This document shows positions 8,501 through 19,103 of a stretch of DNA of 64,000 nt, piece by piece (within the stretch, counting starts at the first letter, position 1; each line of letters starts with the position of its first letter). Made by a program: the position numbers and the translations under genes. This DNA is from Streptomyces sedi (lineage in GTDB: Bacteria; Actinomycetota; Actinomycetes; Streptomycetales; Streptomycetaceae): NCBI RefSeq assembly GCF_006335015.1, contig NZ_VDGT01000021.1, forward strand, positions 1-64,000. The letters run 5' to 3'. A model generated the notes under the pieces. It made no database searches and was not told the DNA's origin. It saw nothing but the letters and a program-made list of their open reading frames with translations.

Positions 8501-9967
8501 GTGAGCCCCAACCGTCCGGCAGCCATCATCGTTCTCGCAGCGGGTGAGGGGACCCGCATGAAGTCGACGACGCCCAAGGTCCTGCACGAGCTGTGCGGCC
8601 GTTCCATGGTCGGGCACGTGGTGCTGGCCGCCGGGGAGCTGGAGCCGGAGCGGCTGGTGGTCGTGGTGGGGCACGGCCGGGAGCGGGTCGTCGCGCACCT
8701 GGCGGAGCTCGACGCCGGGGTGCGCACCGCCGAGCAGACCGAGCGGCGCGGCACGGCGCACGCGGTGCGGACCGCTCTGGCCGCGCTGGCGAAGGAGGAC
8801 GGCGCGACGCCGACCGGCACCGTCCTGGTGACCTGCGGCGACACCCCGCTCCAGACCACCGCCACGCTGCGGTCCCTGGCCGAGCGGCACACGAGCGAGG
8901 GCAACGCCGTGACGGTGCTGACGATGGAGCTGCCGGACGCCACCGGCTACGGCCGGGTGGTGCGGGAGCCGGACGGCTCGGTCGCGGAGATCGTCGAGCA
9001 CAAGGACGCCTCGCCGGCGACGCGGGCGATCCGCGAGGTGAACTCGGGCGTCTTCGCCTTCGACGGGGCGCTGCTGGCCGAGGCGTTGGAGAAGGTCGGC
9101 ACGGACAACAGCCAGGGCGAGGAGTACCTGCCCGACGTGCTGCGCATCCTGCGGGCCGCGGGCCACCGGGTCGGCGCCGAGCTGGCGACCGACCCGACCG
9201 AGCTGGTCGGCATCAACAACCGCGTGCAACTCGCGCACGCCAGGCGCCTGTTGAACGACCGGCTGCTGGAGGCCGCGATGCTGGCCGGGGTGACGGTCGT
9301 GGACCCGGCGAGCACCTGGGTCGACGCGGGGGTCACCTTCGAGCCGGACTCCGTGGTCGAGCCGAACACCCAGCTGCTGGGCGCCACCCACGTGGGGGCG
9401 TTCGCCGAGGTCGGCCCCGGCAGCCGGCTGCGGGACTGCACGGTCGGCGAGGGCGCCTCCGTGGTGCACACGGTGGCGGACACGGCGGTGGTCGGCCCCG
9501 GCGCCAAGGTCGGGCCGTACGCCTACCTCCGCCCGGGAACGCTGCTGGGCGAGGCCACCAAGGTCGGCGGCTTTGTCGAGGTGAAGAACTCCACGCTCGG
9601 CACGGGCACCAAAGTCCCGCATCTCTCCTATGTCGGCGACGCCACCATCGGTGAGCACACGAACATCGGCGCCTCCAGCGTGGTGGTGAACTACGACGGC
9701 GAGGCAAAGCACCGCACCACGATCGGTTCGCACTGTCGAACGGGCGCCGACAATACCTTTGTGGCGCCTGTCACGGTCGCGGACGGAAGTTACACGGCGG
9801 CCGGCTCGGTCATCACCGCCGACGTTCCCCCGGGATCACTCGGTGTAGCCCGTGGTCGGCAGCGGAACGTGGAGGGTTGGGTGGGCCGCCGCCGCCCGGG
9901 ATCGGCGGCGGCGGAGGCGGCCCAGGCGGCTCTAGCTGCGGCGGAGCCCGATCACGATCAGGACTGA
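8501..9967 (+). CDS. glmU: Bifunctional UDP-GlcNAc pyrophosphorylase/GlcN-1-P N-acetyltransferase
   Basis: 488 residues. The N-terminal uridyltransferase carries the signature LAAGEGTRMKS, then a long central sugar-nucleotide region (YGRVVREPDGSVAEIVEHKD, VNSGVFAFD). The C-terminal half is a left-handed beta-helix of hexapeptide repeats with VGPYAYLRPGTLLG, VEVKNS, HLSYVGDA and VVVNYDG, the acetyltransferase active-site regions. It makes UDP-GlcNAc for peptidoglycan in the cytoplasm. The GTG at 8501 has GAAGGA 10 bases upstream and sits at the conserved start; a longer frame from 8327 is rejected. The C-terminal tail (after VEGW) is Ala-rich and variable. It is followed 98 bp later by prs. 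Confidence 0.97.
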   Translation: MSPNRPAAIIVLAAGEGTRMKSTTPKVLHELCGRSMVGHVVLAAGELEPERLVVVVGHGRERVVAHLAELDAGVRTAEQTERRGTAHAVRTALAALAKEDGATPTGTVLVTCGDTPLQTTATLRSLAERHTSEGNAVTVLTMELPDATGYGRVVREPDGSVAEIVEHKDASPATRAIREVNSGVFAFDGALLAEALEKVGTDNSQGEEYLPDVLRILRAAGHRVGAELATDPTELVGINNRVQLAHARRLLNDRLLEAAMLAGVTVVDPASTWVDAGVTFEPDSVVEPNTQLLGATHVGAFAEVGPGSRLRDCTVGEGASVVHTVADTAVVGPGAKVGPYAYLRPGTLLGEATKVGGFVEVKNSTLGTGTKVPHLSYVGDATIGEHTNIGASSVVVNYDGEAKHRTTIGSHCRTGADNTFVAPVTVADGSYTAAGSVITADVPPGSLGVARGRQRNVEGWVGRRRPGSAAAEAAQAALAAAEPDHDQD

Positions 9968-10065
9968 CGGGTTCGCTCGGGGCCTTCCACGGCGTACCGT
10001 AAGGAGGGCCCCTCTGTTCCGGAGTAGGCCGAACGAGCGCATCCTCGGAGCCAAGGAGACTGACT

Positions 10066-11043
10066 GTGACCGGGATCAAGACGACCGGTGAGAAGAAATT
10101 GATGCTCTTCTCCGGCCGCGCCCACCCCGAGCTGGCGAAGGAGGTCGCGGCCGAATTGGGCGTGGGACTGGTCCCGACCAAGGCTCAGGACTTTGCCAAC
10201 GGCGAGATCTATGTGCGTTTCCAGGAGTCCGTTCGCGGCGCCGACTGTTTTCTGATGCAGAGTCACACGGCGCCGATCAACAAATGGATCATGGAACAGC
10301 TGATCATGATCGACGCGTTGAAGCGGGCGTCGGCGCGGAGCATCTCCGTCATCATTCCGTTCTACGGCTACGCCCGCCAGGACAAGAAGCACCGGGGCCG
10401 CGAGCCCATCTCGGCGCGGCTGATGGCCGACCTGCTCGGGACGGCCGGCGCGCACCGGATCATCGCGATGGACCTCCACGCCGACCAGGTCCAGGGGTAC
10501 TTCGACGGTCCCGTCGACCACCTCTTCGCGCTGCCGGTCCTGACCGACTACATCGGCAGCCGCGTCGACCGGGAGCAGCTGACCGTGGTCTCCCCCGACG
10601 CCGGCCGGGTGCGGGTCGCCGACCGCTGGGCGGACCGGCTGGGCGCCCCCCTGGCGATCGTCCACAAGCGCCGCGACCCGGACGTGGCCAACCAGGTCAC
10701 CGTCCACGAGGTGGTGGGCAACGTCCGCGGCCGGGTCTGCGTCCTGGTCGACGACATGATCGACACCGGCGGCACCATCTGCGCCGCCGCGGACGCGCTC
10801 TTCAGCAACGGAGCCTCCGACGTGATCGTGGCCGCCACCCACGGCGTGCTCTCCGGGCCGGCCGCCGACCGGCTGAAGAACTCGCGGGTGAGCGAGTTCA
10901 TCTTCACCAATTCGCTGCCGACGCCCAGCGAGGTCCACCTGGACAAGATCACCGTGCTGTCCATGGCGCCGACCATCGCCCGGGCGGTCCGCGAGGTCTT
11001 CGAGGACGGCTCGGTGACCAGCCTCTTCGAGGGCGACGCCTAA
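10066..11043 (+). CDS. prs: Ribose-phosphate pyrophosphokinase (PRPP synthetase)
   Basis: 325 residues, the normal length. It transfers pyrophosphate from ATP to ribose 5-phosphate, feeding purine, pyrimidine, His and Trp synthesis. Seen motifs: LFSGRAHPELAKEVA, the ATP/Mg loop DLHADQVQGYF, the flexible loop region PDAGRVRVADRWA and the PRPP-binding VLVDDMIDTGGTI. GTG start at 10066 with AAGGAG 8 bases upstream. The glmU-prs-rplY-pth order is the usual actinobacterial arrangement, and the genes are probably partly co-transcribed. A GCCCC-CGCC-GGGGC hairpin lies just after the stop. Confidence 0.97.
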   Translation: MTGIKTTGEKKLMLFSGRAHPELAKEVAAELGVGLVPTKAQDFANGEIYVRFQESVRGADCFLMQSHTAPINKWIMEQLIMIDALKRASARSISVIIPFYGYARQDKKHRGREPISARLMADLLGTAGAHRIIAMDLHADQVQGYFDGPVDHLFALPVLTDYIGSRVDREQLTVVSPDAGRVRVADRWADRLGAPLAIVHKRRDPDVANQVTVHEVVGNVRGRVCVLVDDMIDTGGTICAAADALFSNGASDVIVAATHGVLSGPAADRLKNSRVSEFIFTNSLPTPSEVHLDKITVLSMAPTIARAVREVFEDGSVTSLFEGDA

Positions 11044-11066
11044 CGGCCCAGGTGATCCCGTGAAGA

Positions 11067-11080
11067 GCCCCCGCCGGGGC
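11067..11080 (+). terminator. Short hairpin after prs
   Basis: GCCCC-CGCC-GGGGC followed by CCCTTT, 23 bases downstream of the prs stop. The stem is only 5 bp, so it is a weak terminator or processing site. Confidence 0.35.
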
Positions 11081-11095
11081 CCCTTTCGGACCGTG

Positions 11096-11125
11096 TTCGG
11101 GAGAGGCTTCGGCGGCGGGTAGAAT
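11096..11125 (+). promoter_or_regulatory. rplY: Putative rplY promoter
   Basis: TAGAAT at 11120-11125 is a good -10; with 18-bp spacing TTCGGG at 11096-11101 is a weak -35. Transcription would begin near 11132, giving a leader of about 118 nt before rplY, long enough for attenuation. The leader contains no feature I can name. Confidence 0.35.
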
Positions 11126-11249
11126 CGGGCCCGTTGCTCGGCGAGGGAGGCCCGGAGGGGCTTATCCGTTATCGACGCGCTCTTTGTGCAGGCCCGCCCT
11201 GGGCCGGGTGACCGAATTCTTTTCCGGTCACACCACGAGGAGTTCCGCC

Positions 11250-11834
11250 ATGTCGGACGTGAAGATCAGCGCCGAGCCCAGGAACGAGTTCGGCAAGGGC
11301 GCCGCCCGCCGCATCCGCCGCGAGGAGCGCGTGCCGGCCGTCGTCTACGGCCACGGCACCGACCCGGTCCACGTGACCCTGCCGGGCCACGACCTGATGA
11401 TGGCGCTCAAGACCTCGAACGTCCTGATCACCCTGGACATCGAGGGCCGCCAGGAGCTGGTGATCCCGAAGGCCGTGCAGCGCGAGGCCATCCGCGGCTT
11501 CCTCGTCCACATCGACCTGCTGGTCGTCAAGCGCGGCGAGAAGGTCACCGTCGAGATCCCCGTCGTCGTGGAGGGCGAGCTGGCCCCCGGCGGCGGTCTG
11601 CTGGAGCACGTGCTCAACACCCTGCCCGTCGAGGCCGAGGCCACCAACATCCCCGAGTCGGTGACCGTCTCCGTGGCCGGTCTGACCATCGGCGACTCGG
11701 TCCTGGCCAAGGACGTCAAGCTGCCGGCCGGCTCCAGCCTGGCCGTCGAGCCGGAGGACGTCGTGGTGCAGGTCCTCCAGCCGCAGGCCGAGGAGCCCGC
11801 CGCCGACGCCGGCACCGAAGAGGAAGCCGGCTGA
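11250..11834 (+). CDS. rplY: 50S ribosomal protein L25/general stress protein Ctc
   Basis: 194 residues, the long Ctc-type form: the N-terminal 5S-rRNA-binding L25 domain (ISAEPRNEFGKGAARRIRRE, VPAVVYGHGTDPVHV) followed by the C-terminal TL5-like beta domain (VEIPVVVEGELAPGG, LNTLPVEAEATNIP) and an acidic tail. ATG at 11250 with GAGGAG 9 bases upstream. It binds 5S rRNA in the large subunit. A perfect 11-bp hairpin follows, separating it from pth. Confidence 0.96.
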   Translation: MSDVKISAEPRNEFGKGAARRIRREERVPAVVYGHGTDPVHVTLPGHDLMMALKTSNVLITLDIEGRQELVIPKAVQREAIRGFLVHIDLLVVKRGEKVTVEIPVVVEGELAPGGGLLEHVLNTLPVEAEATNIPESVTVSVAGLTIGDSVLAKDVKLPAGSSLAVEPEDVVVQVLQPQAEEPAADAGTEEEAG

Positions 11835-11849
11835 GCCGACTTTCCGCGA

Positions 11850-11874
11850 GGGTGGGCCCGACCCGGGCCCACCC
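11850..11874 (+). terminator. Hairpin between rplY and pth
   Basis: GGGTGGGCCCG-ACC-CGGGCCCACCC forms a perfect 11-bp stem with a 3-nt loop, 16 bases after the rplY stop and 35 bases before the pth start. No T-tract follows, as is normal for high-GC actinomycete terminators. It may only attenuate read-through into pth. Confidence 0.65.
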
Positions 11875-11908
11875 GGCCGGCCTGCCTGTCTGAGGGGACG
11901 AGAGACAC

Positions 11909-12517
11909 ATGAACGACGCCGCGCACGCGCCGGCGCCCGACGGGCCGTGGCTGATCGCCGGCCTCGGCAACCCGGGACCGGGCTACGCCGCCAACCGGCA
12001 CAACGTCGGCTTCATGGTCGTCGACCTGCTGGCCGAGCGGCTGGGCGGCGGGTTCAAGGCGCACCGGTCCCGGGCCGCCGTGCTGGAGGGCCGCCTCGGC
12101 CCGCCCGGCTCGGGCGGGCCCCGGGTGGTGCTGGCCAAGCCGATGACGTTCATGAACGTCTCCGGCGGGCCGACCGGCGCGCTCTGCTCGTTCTACGGCG
12201 TCCCCCCGTCCCGACTCGTCGTCGTCCACGACGAGTTGGACATCGACTACGGGGCGCTCCGGCTGAAGCGCGGCGGCGGCGACAACGGCCACAACGGGCT
12301 GAAGTCGATCACCTCGGCGCTCGGCAAGGACTACTTCCGCGTCCGGTTCGGCGTGGGCCGCCCGCCCGGCCGGATGGACGTCGCGGCCTTCGTGCTGAAG
12401 GACTTCTCGACGACCGAGCGCAAGGACCTCGACTACCACGTGGACCGCGCGGCCGACGCCACCGAGGCGCTGGTCAACGAGGGTCTGGAACGGGCGCAGA
12501 GCCGCTACAACAGCTGA
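11909..12517 (+). CDS. pth: Peptidyl-tRNA hydrolase
   Basis: 202 residues. It releases peptides from peptidyl-tRNAs that drop off ribosomes. The family residues are all visible: GLGNPG (Asn), HNVGF (catalytic His), AKPMTFMNVSG, VHDELDIDYGALRLK (Asp) and GGGDNGHNGLKSI. ATG at 11909 with GGGGACGAGAG upstream. Normal length and no anomalies. Confidence 0.97.
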   Translation: MNDAAHAPAPDGPWLIAGLGNPGPGYAANRHNVGFMVVDLLAERLGGGFKAHRSRAAVLEGRLGPPGSGGPRVVLAKPMTFMNVSGGPTGALCSFYGVPPSRLVVVHDELDIDYGALRLKRGGGDNGHNGLKSITSALGKDYFRVRFGVGRPPGRMDVAAFVLKDFSTTERKDLDYHVDRAADATEALVNEGLERAQSRYNS

Positions 12518-12544
12518 ACGGCGGGCGCCCCAGCCGCCCCGGAC

Positions 12545-12574
12545 TTGACCAGCACCCTGGCTTTGGCCAAAGAT
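12545..12574 (+). promoter_or_regulatory. Putative promoter of a leaderless membrane-protein gene
   Basis: TTGACC (12545-12550), 18-bp spacer, AAAGAT (12569-12574). The start would fall at or next to the ATG at 12582, consistent with a leaderless transcript; no ribosome binding site is seen there. Confidence 0.35.
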
Positions 12575-12581
12575 CTGCGCC

Positions 12582-13076
12582 ATGTCAGCGTCCCGGCCCC
12601 GCCGCAGCGCGGCGCGCCGCGCCGGCGAGAGCGCCTTCGGCGCGCTGCTGCTCGCCCGCCTGGTGGTCTCCTGGCTGCTGGCCGTCGCGCTGGTGGCCGG
12701 CGGCGCGTGGGCGTCCTGGGAGGACGCGCGCTACACCTTCGGTGTCCGCGACATCGAGGAGAGCGAGATCACGCTGCTCCGCTGCGAGCCCGAGGGCTGC
12801 GCCGGGGTCTCCACCGTCAGCGGCGACATGGTCGTCCTCGAACAGCGCTTCGGCCGCGCGGAGGGCGAACGCCTCACGGTCGTCCGGCCCCCCGAAGGAG
12901 ACGTGGTGCTGCGCTCCGACGGCGCCGGCCGCCTCTACTCCCTGGCGCCGCTCGCCGGCGGCCTGCTGCTCGCCTCCGTCGTCATCGCGGGCGGCCTGCG
13001 CCGCTACCGCGTCGCCTGGACGGTCGCCGGCGTCGCCCTGGCCCAGCTGCTGCTGACCTACCTCCTCTGGATCTGA
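12582..13076 (+). CDS. Small integral membrane protein of unknown function
   Basis: 164 residues, not recognised as a named family. One membrane segment near residues 25-45 (LVVSWLLAVALVAGGAW), an extracytoplasmic-looking loop of about 70 residues containing two Cys (RCEPEGC) that could form a disulphide, and two C-terminal segments (LLLASVVIAGG; VAGVALAQLLLTYLLWI). The N-terminus is Arg-rich, consistent with a cytoplasmic N-end. Coding bias is typical of the neighbours. Convergent with ppc. Confidence 0.65.
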   Translation: MSASRPRRSAARRAGESAFGALLLARLVVSWLLAVALVAGGAWASWEDARYTFGVRDIEESEITLLRCEPEGCAGVSTVSGDMVVLEQRFGRAEGERLTVVRPPEGDVVLRSDGAGRLYSLAPLAGGLLLASVVIAGGLRRYRVAWTVAGVALAQLLLTYLLWI

Positions 13077-13094
13077 CCCGCACGCCGGCCGGCT

Positions 13095-13175
13095 GCGGAG
13101 AAGAGGGGGCGCGGGGAACGGCGCGAGCGGCCCGCCGCCGGGGCGAGGACGACACCCCACCCCGGCCGGCATCGC
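13095..13175. repeat. Copy of the dispersed GGGGCGCG repeat between convergent genes
   Basis: The 117-bp gap between the membrane-protein gene and ppc contains GGGGGCGCGGGGAACGGCGCG, then GAGCGGCCC, then GACGACACCCCACCCC, a diverged copy of the element also found 3' of mazG, marR and rsmI. Confidence 0.6.
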
Positions 13176-13193
13176 CCCCGCGCCCTCGCGGGA

Positions 13194-15989
<2,796 letters not shown>

Positions 15990-16140
15990 GGGTGCGGCTC
16001 CTCGCAGCTGACTCGTCTGGCAGGTCTTGGCACATACGGACCGCGCTGTCCGACCGTCCCATGGTAGTGAGCCCCTCTGACGGGTCCCTCACCTCCGGGT
16101 GACTTCCCCAACGCGGCCCTTGTCGCACGGGGCGAACTGC

Positions 16141-16180
16141 GATACTTACGTAGGCGTAGGTTACGGCTCCGTAGGTAGCC
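16141..16180. promoter_or_regulatory. Clustered TACG/CGTA half-sites upstream of the desaturase operon
   Basis: The ppc/desaturase gap holds TACGTA (16147-16152), CGTA-GGT-TACG (16155-16165) and TACGG-CT-CCGTA (16162-16173), overlapping dyads built on one half-site, immediately after a possible -10 (GATACT, 16141-16146). The TetR gene co-transcribed with the desaturase is the obvious candidate ligand; this is an inference. Confidence 0.5.
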
Positions 16181-16255
16181 GGGGCCCGTACCGCCACGGC
16201 GACCGGCCCTCCGCTCACTCCCCATCCCCTCCCCCTCCCCACGAGGTAGCCATCC

Positions 16256-17278
16256 ATGACCACTTCTCCCGATCTGGCGCGCCCCACGCCGGCCGAGGAG
16301 GCCGGGCCCCCGCGGCCCTCGGCCACTCTCGGCGGTGAGGAGCGCCGCACCGTCGAGCAGTTGGCGCTGCTCCTCTTCATCGTGGTGCCGTTCCTCGCCC
16401 TGCTGGCAGCCGTGCCGCTGGCCTGGGGCTGGGGGGTGAGCTGGCTGGACCTGGCGCTGCTGGTGTTCTTCTACTTCCTCGGCTGCCACGGGATCACCGT
16501 CGGCTTCCACCGGCACTTCACGCACGGCGCGTTCAAGGCGCGACGGCCGGTGCGGATCGCGTGGGCGATCGCCGGCTCGATGGCCGTCGAGGGTCCGCTG
16601 GTGCGCTGGGTCGCCGACCACCGCAAGCACCACCGGCACTCGGACGCCGAGGGCGACCCGCACTCGCCCTGGCGGTACGGCGAGTCGGTGCCCGCGCTGC
16701 TGAAGGGCCTGTGGTGGGCACACATCGGCTGGATGTTCGACACCGAGCAGACCAACCAGCACCGCTACGCGCCCGATCTGATCAACGACCCGACGATGCG
16801 CCGGATCTCGCGGCAGTTCGTGCTGTGGACCGTCGTCTCGCTGGCGACGCCGCCGCTGGTCGGCGGGCTGGTGACCTGGTCGTGGCAGGGCGCGTTGACC
16901 GCGTTCTTCTGGGGTTCTCTGGTGCGGGTGGCGCTGCTGCACCACGTCACCTGGTCGATCAACTCGATCTGCCACGCGACCGGCAAGCGCCCGTTCCGCT
17001 CCCGCGACCGCTCGGGGAACGTCTGGTGGCTCGCGGTGCTCTCCTGCGGTGAGTCGTGGCACAACCTGCACCACGCCGATCCGACCTCCGCCCGGCACGG
17101 CGTGGACCGTTGGCAGGTGGACTCCAGCGCGCGGCTGATCCGCTGGATGGAGCGCGCGGGCTGGGTGTACGACGTGCGCTGGCCGAAGGCGTCCCGGCTG
17201 GACGCGCGGCGGGTGACCGGCCCCGGCGCGGGCCGGGACGAAGACCGGCGGGAGGGCGCGGCCACCGAGACGGCATGA
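16256..17278 (+). CDS. Membrane fatty acyl (delta-9 type) desaturase
   Basis: 340 residues. It introduces a double bond into fatty acyl chains using a di-iron centre. The three His boxes are intact: HRHFTH (residues 85-90), HRKHH (122-126) and HNLHH (269-273), set among hydrophobic segments (LALLLFIVVPFLALLAAVPL; LALLVFFYFLGCHGI; further ones around 190-235). ATG at 16256 with GAGG upstream. The electron donor is not encoded here. A tetR gene follows after 7 bp, so the pair is probably one transcript controlling membrane fluidity. Confidence 0.93.
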   Translation: MTTSPDLARPTPAEEAGPPRPSATLGGEERRTVEQLALLLFIVVPFLALLAAVPLAWGWGVSWLDLALLVFFYFLGCHGITVGFHRHFTHGAFKARRPVRIAWAIAGSMAVEGPLVRWVADHRKHHRHSDAEGDPHSPWRYGESVPALLKGLWWAHIGWMFDTEQTNQHRYAPDLINDPTMRRISRQFVLWTVVSLATPPLVGGLVTWSWQGALTAFFWGSLVRVALLHHVTWSINSICHATGKRPFRSRDRSGNVWWLAVLSCGESWHNLHHADPTSARHGVDRWQVDSSARLIRWMERAGWVYDVRWPKASRLDARRVTGPGAGRDEDRREGAATETA

Positions 17279-17285
17279 TGGGGGC

Positions 17286-17981
17286 GTGGCGAGCGAAGAC
17301 AGCAGCAGCGACAGCGTCGGCAAGGCCAAGACCAAGGAGCAGCGCCCCGCGCGGGCGACCCGGCGGGCCCGCAGACGCATGACCGGCACCGAGCGCCGCG
17401 AGCAGCTGCTGGACATCGGTCGCACGCTCTTCGCCGCGCGAGGCTTCGAGGGCACGTCGGTCGAGGAGATCGCCGCCAAGGCGGGGGTCTCCAAGCCGGT
17501 GGTCTACGAGCACTTCGGCGGGAAGGAAGGGCTCTACGCCGTCGTGGTGGACCGGGAGATGAGCCGGCTGCTGTCGATGGTGACGGGCGCGCTGACGGCC
17601 GGACACCCGAGGGAGCTGCTGGAGCAGGCGGCGTTCGCGCTGCTCGACTACATCGAGCGCTACACGGACGGCTTCCACATCCTGGTCCGGGACTCGCCGG
17701 TGGCGCAGTCGACGGGCACCTTCGCCTCGCTGATCGGGGACATCGCGACGCAGGTCGAGGACATCCTGGGCCACGAGTTCAAGAGCCGCGGGTACGACGC
17801 CAAGCTGGCGCCGATGTACGCGCAGGCGCTGGTCGGGATGGTGGCGTTGACCGGCCAGTGGTGGCTGAACGTCCGCAAGCCCAAGAAGGCCGAGGTCGCC
17901 GCGCACCTGGTGAACCTGGCCTGGCACGGCCTCCAGGGCCTCGAACACAGCCCGAAGCTGGTGGGCCGGCGCCGGGACTGA
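17286..17981 (+). CDS. TetR-family regulator, probable desaturase repressor
   Basis: 231 residues. After a 35-residue Lys/Arg-rich lead, the TetR helix-turn-helix reads REQLLDIGRTLFAARGFEGTSVEEIAAKAGVSKPVVYEHFGGKEGLY. The remainder is an all-helical ligand/dimer domain. GTG at 17286 lies 7 bases after the desaturase stop, implying co-transcription. The TACG-type dyads upstream of the desaturase are its likely target; a fatty-acyl ligand is plausible but inferred. Confidence 0.9.
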   Translation: MASEDSSSDSVGKAKTKEQRPARATRRARRRMTGTERREQLLDIGRTLFAARGFEGTSVEEIAAKAGVSKPVVYEHFGGKEGLYAVVVDREMSRLLSMVTGALTAGHPRELLEQAAFALLDYIERYTDGFHILVRDSPVAQSTGTFASLIGDIATQVEDILGHEFKSRGYDAKLAPMYAQALVGMVALTGQWWLNVRKPKKAEVAAHLVNLAWHGLQGLEHSPKLVGRRRD

Positions 17982-18025
17982 GCGCCCCTCCCCCGGCCGA
18001 CCCCGTCCTGGCAAAGGACCGCGGC

Positions 18026-18078
18026 CCCCCGCCCCGGACTGTCTGGGGTCCGGAACGGAGGGCCGTGGGGGGGAGTGG
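18026..18078. terminator. Hairpin region between convergent tetR and rodlin genes
   Basis: CCGGAC-N8-GTCCGG (18034-18053) lies inside a wider imperfect GGCCC/GGGCC pairing. It sits between two convergent genes and may terminate both. No T-tract. Confidence 0.4.
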
Positions 18079-18122
18079 CGCCGGGAGAACGTGCCCCGGC
18101 CGACGCCGCGTGAGGGGCTGCC

Positions 18123-18527
18123 TCAGTCGTTGATGCCGTTCCGGGAGAGGATCGGGATGTCCGACAGCAGGTTCGCCAGCGGGTCGTCGCCGTCGACCTG
18201 GGTGGAGTTCTCCGCACAGGTCTGCGAGTTCTTGCTGCTGAGCAGGTCCTGCACGGTGATCGGGACGAGGCCGACCAGGGAGCCCACGTTGGTGCCGTTC
18301 AGGTCGGCGACCGGGAGGCACACGTCGTTCAGCGAGCTGTTCACCAGCGACATGTTGGGGCTCATGTAGCCACCGGTGGTGGTGTTGCCGATCTTGTCCG
18401 AGGCGCCGTTGCCGTTGATCGTGGTCAGCTCGGACTCTTCGGCGGCCATCGCGGGGGTGGCGGCGATGCCGGCCATACCGACGGCGGAGGCCGCCACCGC
18501 GACCGTGGCAAGCGACTTCTTGATCAC
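18123..18527 (-). CDS. Rodlin (aerial hypha/spore surface rodlet protein)
   Basis: 134 residues. Signal peptide of about 30 residues ending ATPAMAAE, then the rodlin body: TTINGNGASDKIGN, GYMSPNMSLVNSSLNDVC, VPITVQDLLSS, QTCAENSTQVDGDD and a C-terminus IPILSRNG. Rodlins organise chaplin fibrils into the rodlet layer on Streptomyces aerial hyphae. GTG at 18527 is supported by AAGGA about 9 bases upstream and by the signal peptide; the longer frame to 18626 is rejected. Only one rodlin is present here, whereas S. coelicolor has a divergent rdlA/rdlB pair. No chaplin gene is adjacent. Whether it is RdlA- or RdlB-like I cannot tell. Confidence 0.92.
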   Translation of the reverse strand: MIKKSLATVAVAASAVGMAGIAATPAMAAEESELTTINGNGASDKIGNTTTGGYMSPNMSLVNSSLNDVCLPVADLNGTNVGSLVGLVPITVQDLLSSKNSQTCAENSTQVDGDDPLANLLSDIPILSRNGIND

Positions 18528-18577
18528 TAGCTTGTCCTTCCGAGTTCTGGGATGCCCTGTTTCCGGAGCGCCCTGAA

Positions 18578-18603
18578 CAACGCCGCAGGGGGGATTCCGT
18601 TGC
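18578..18603 (-). promoter_or_regulatory. Candidate BldN-type ECF promoter of the rodlin gene
   Basis: On the minus strand GCAAC (18603-18599), 16-bp spacer, CGTTG (18582-18578), about 44 nt before the GTG. Rodlin and chaplin genes are known sigma-BldN targets and this resembles the recognised GTAAC...CGTTG pattern with one change at -35. Confidence 0.45.
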
Positions 18604-18677
18604 CTCCGTTCACCCGAATCGCGCAATTTGATGCCCGGTGGGGGCTCGTTGGCGCACTCAAAGGGGCGCGCGGAGGG

Positions 18678-19103
18678 TTACCCGCCCCCCTCGTTCGCGC
18701 CCTCGGCGGGGGGCGGTCGCTCGGGCGGGAGAGGCCGCTCGGGCGGAACAGGCTGGAGAAACTCCAGGCGGTTCCCCACCGGGTCGTGGGTGTGGAACCT
18801 GCGGTACCCCGGCAGCGCCTCGTCCCAGCGCGACGCGACGCCGGCGGCGGCCAGCCGCGCGGCCAGCGCGTCCAGGTCGCTCACCAGCACCCCCGGGTGG
18901 GCCTTGGCCGCCGGCCGGAAGCCCTCCTCGACGCCCAGATGCAGCTCGAAGGCGCCGCTCCCGAACCAGCAGCCGCCCCTGGCGGCCAGCTCCGGCGGCT
19001 TCGGCAGCTCGGTCATGCCCAGCACCCCGCCGTAGAAGGCGCGCAGCTCCGGCTCGCTTCCGGCCGGGACGGCCAGCTGCACATGGTGGAGACGGACGAT
19101 CAC
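18678..19103 (-). CDS. VOC (glyoxalase/dioxygenase superfamily) protein
   Basis: 141 residues, one beta-alpha-beta-beta-beta repeat pair: RLHHVQLAVPAGSEPELRAFY, LGMTELPKPPELAARGG, FELHLGVEEGF, HPGVLVSDLDALAARLAAAG, HTHDPVGNRLEFLQP. His and Glu at the usual metal positions (HHV, HLG, RLEF) are present. The GTG overlaps the stop of tam (GTGA), so it is translationally coupled. The tail is Pro/Glu-rich. Specific reaction unknown. Confidence 0.85.
   Translation of the reverse strand: MIVRLHHVQLAVPAGSEPELRAFYGGVLGMTELPKPPELAARGGCWFGSGAFELHLGVEEGFRPAAKAHPGVLVSDLDALAARLAAAGVASRWDEALPGYRRFHTHDPVGNRLEFLQPVPPERPLPPERPPPAEGANEGGG

Noticed and set aside
9968..10065. A tRNA gene between glmU and prs
   Set aside because: I looked for cloverleaf arms and a TTCRANY loop; none is present.
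18527..18626. Longer rodlin start at 18626
   Set aside because: It would bury the signal peptide behind 33 hydrophilic residues and lacks a ribosome binding site.
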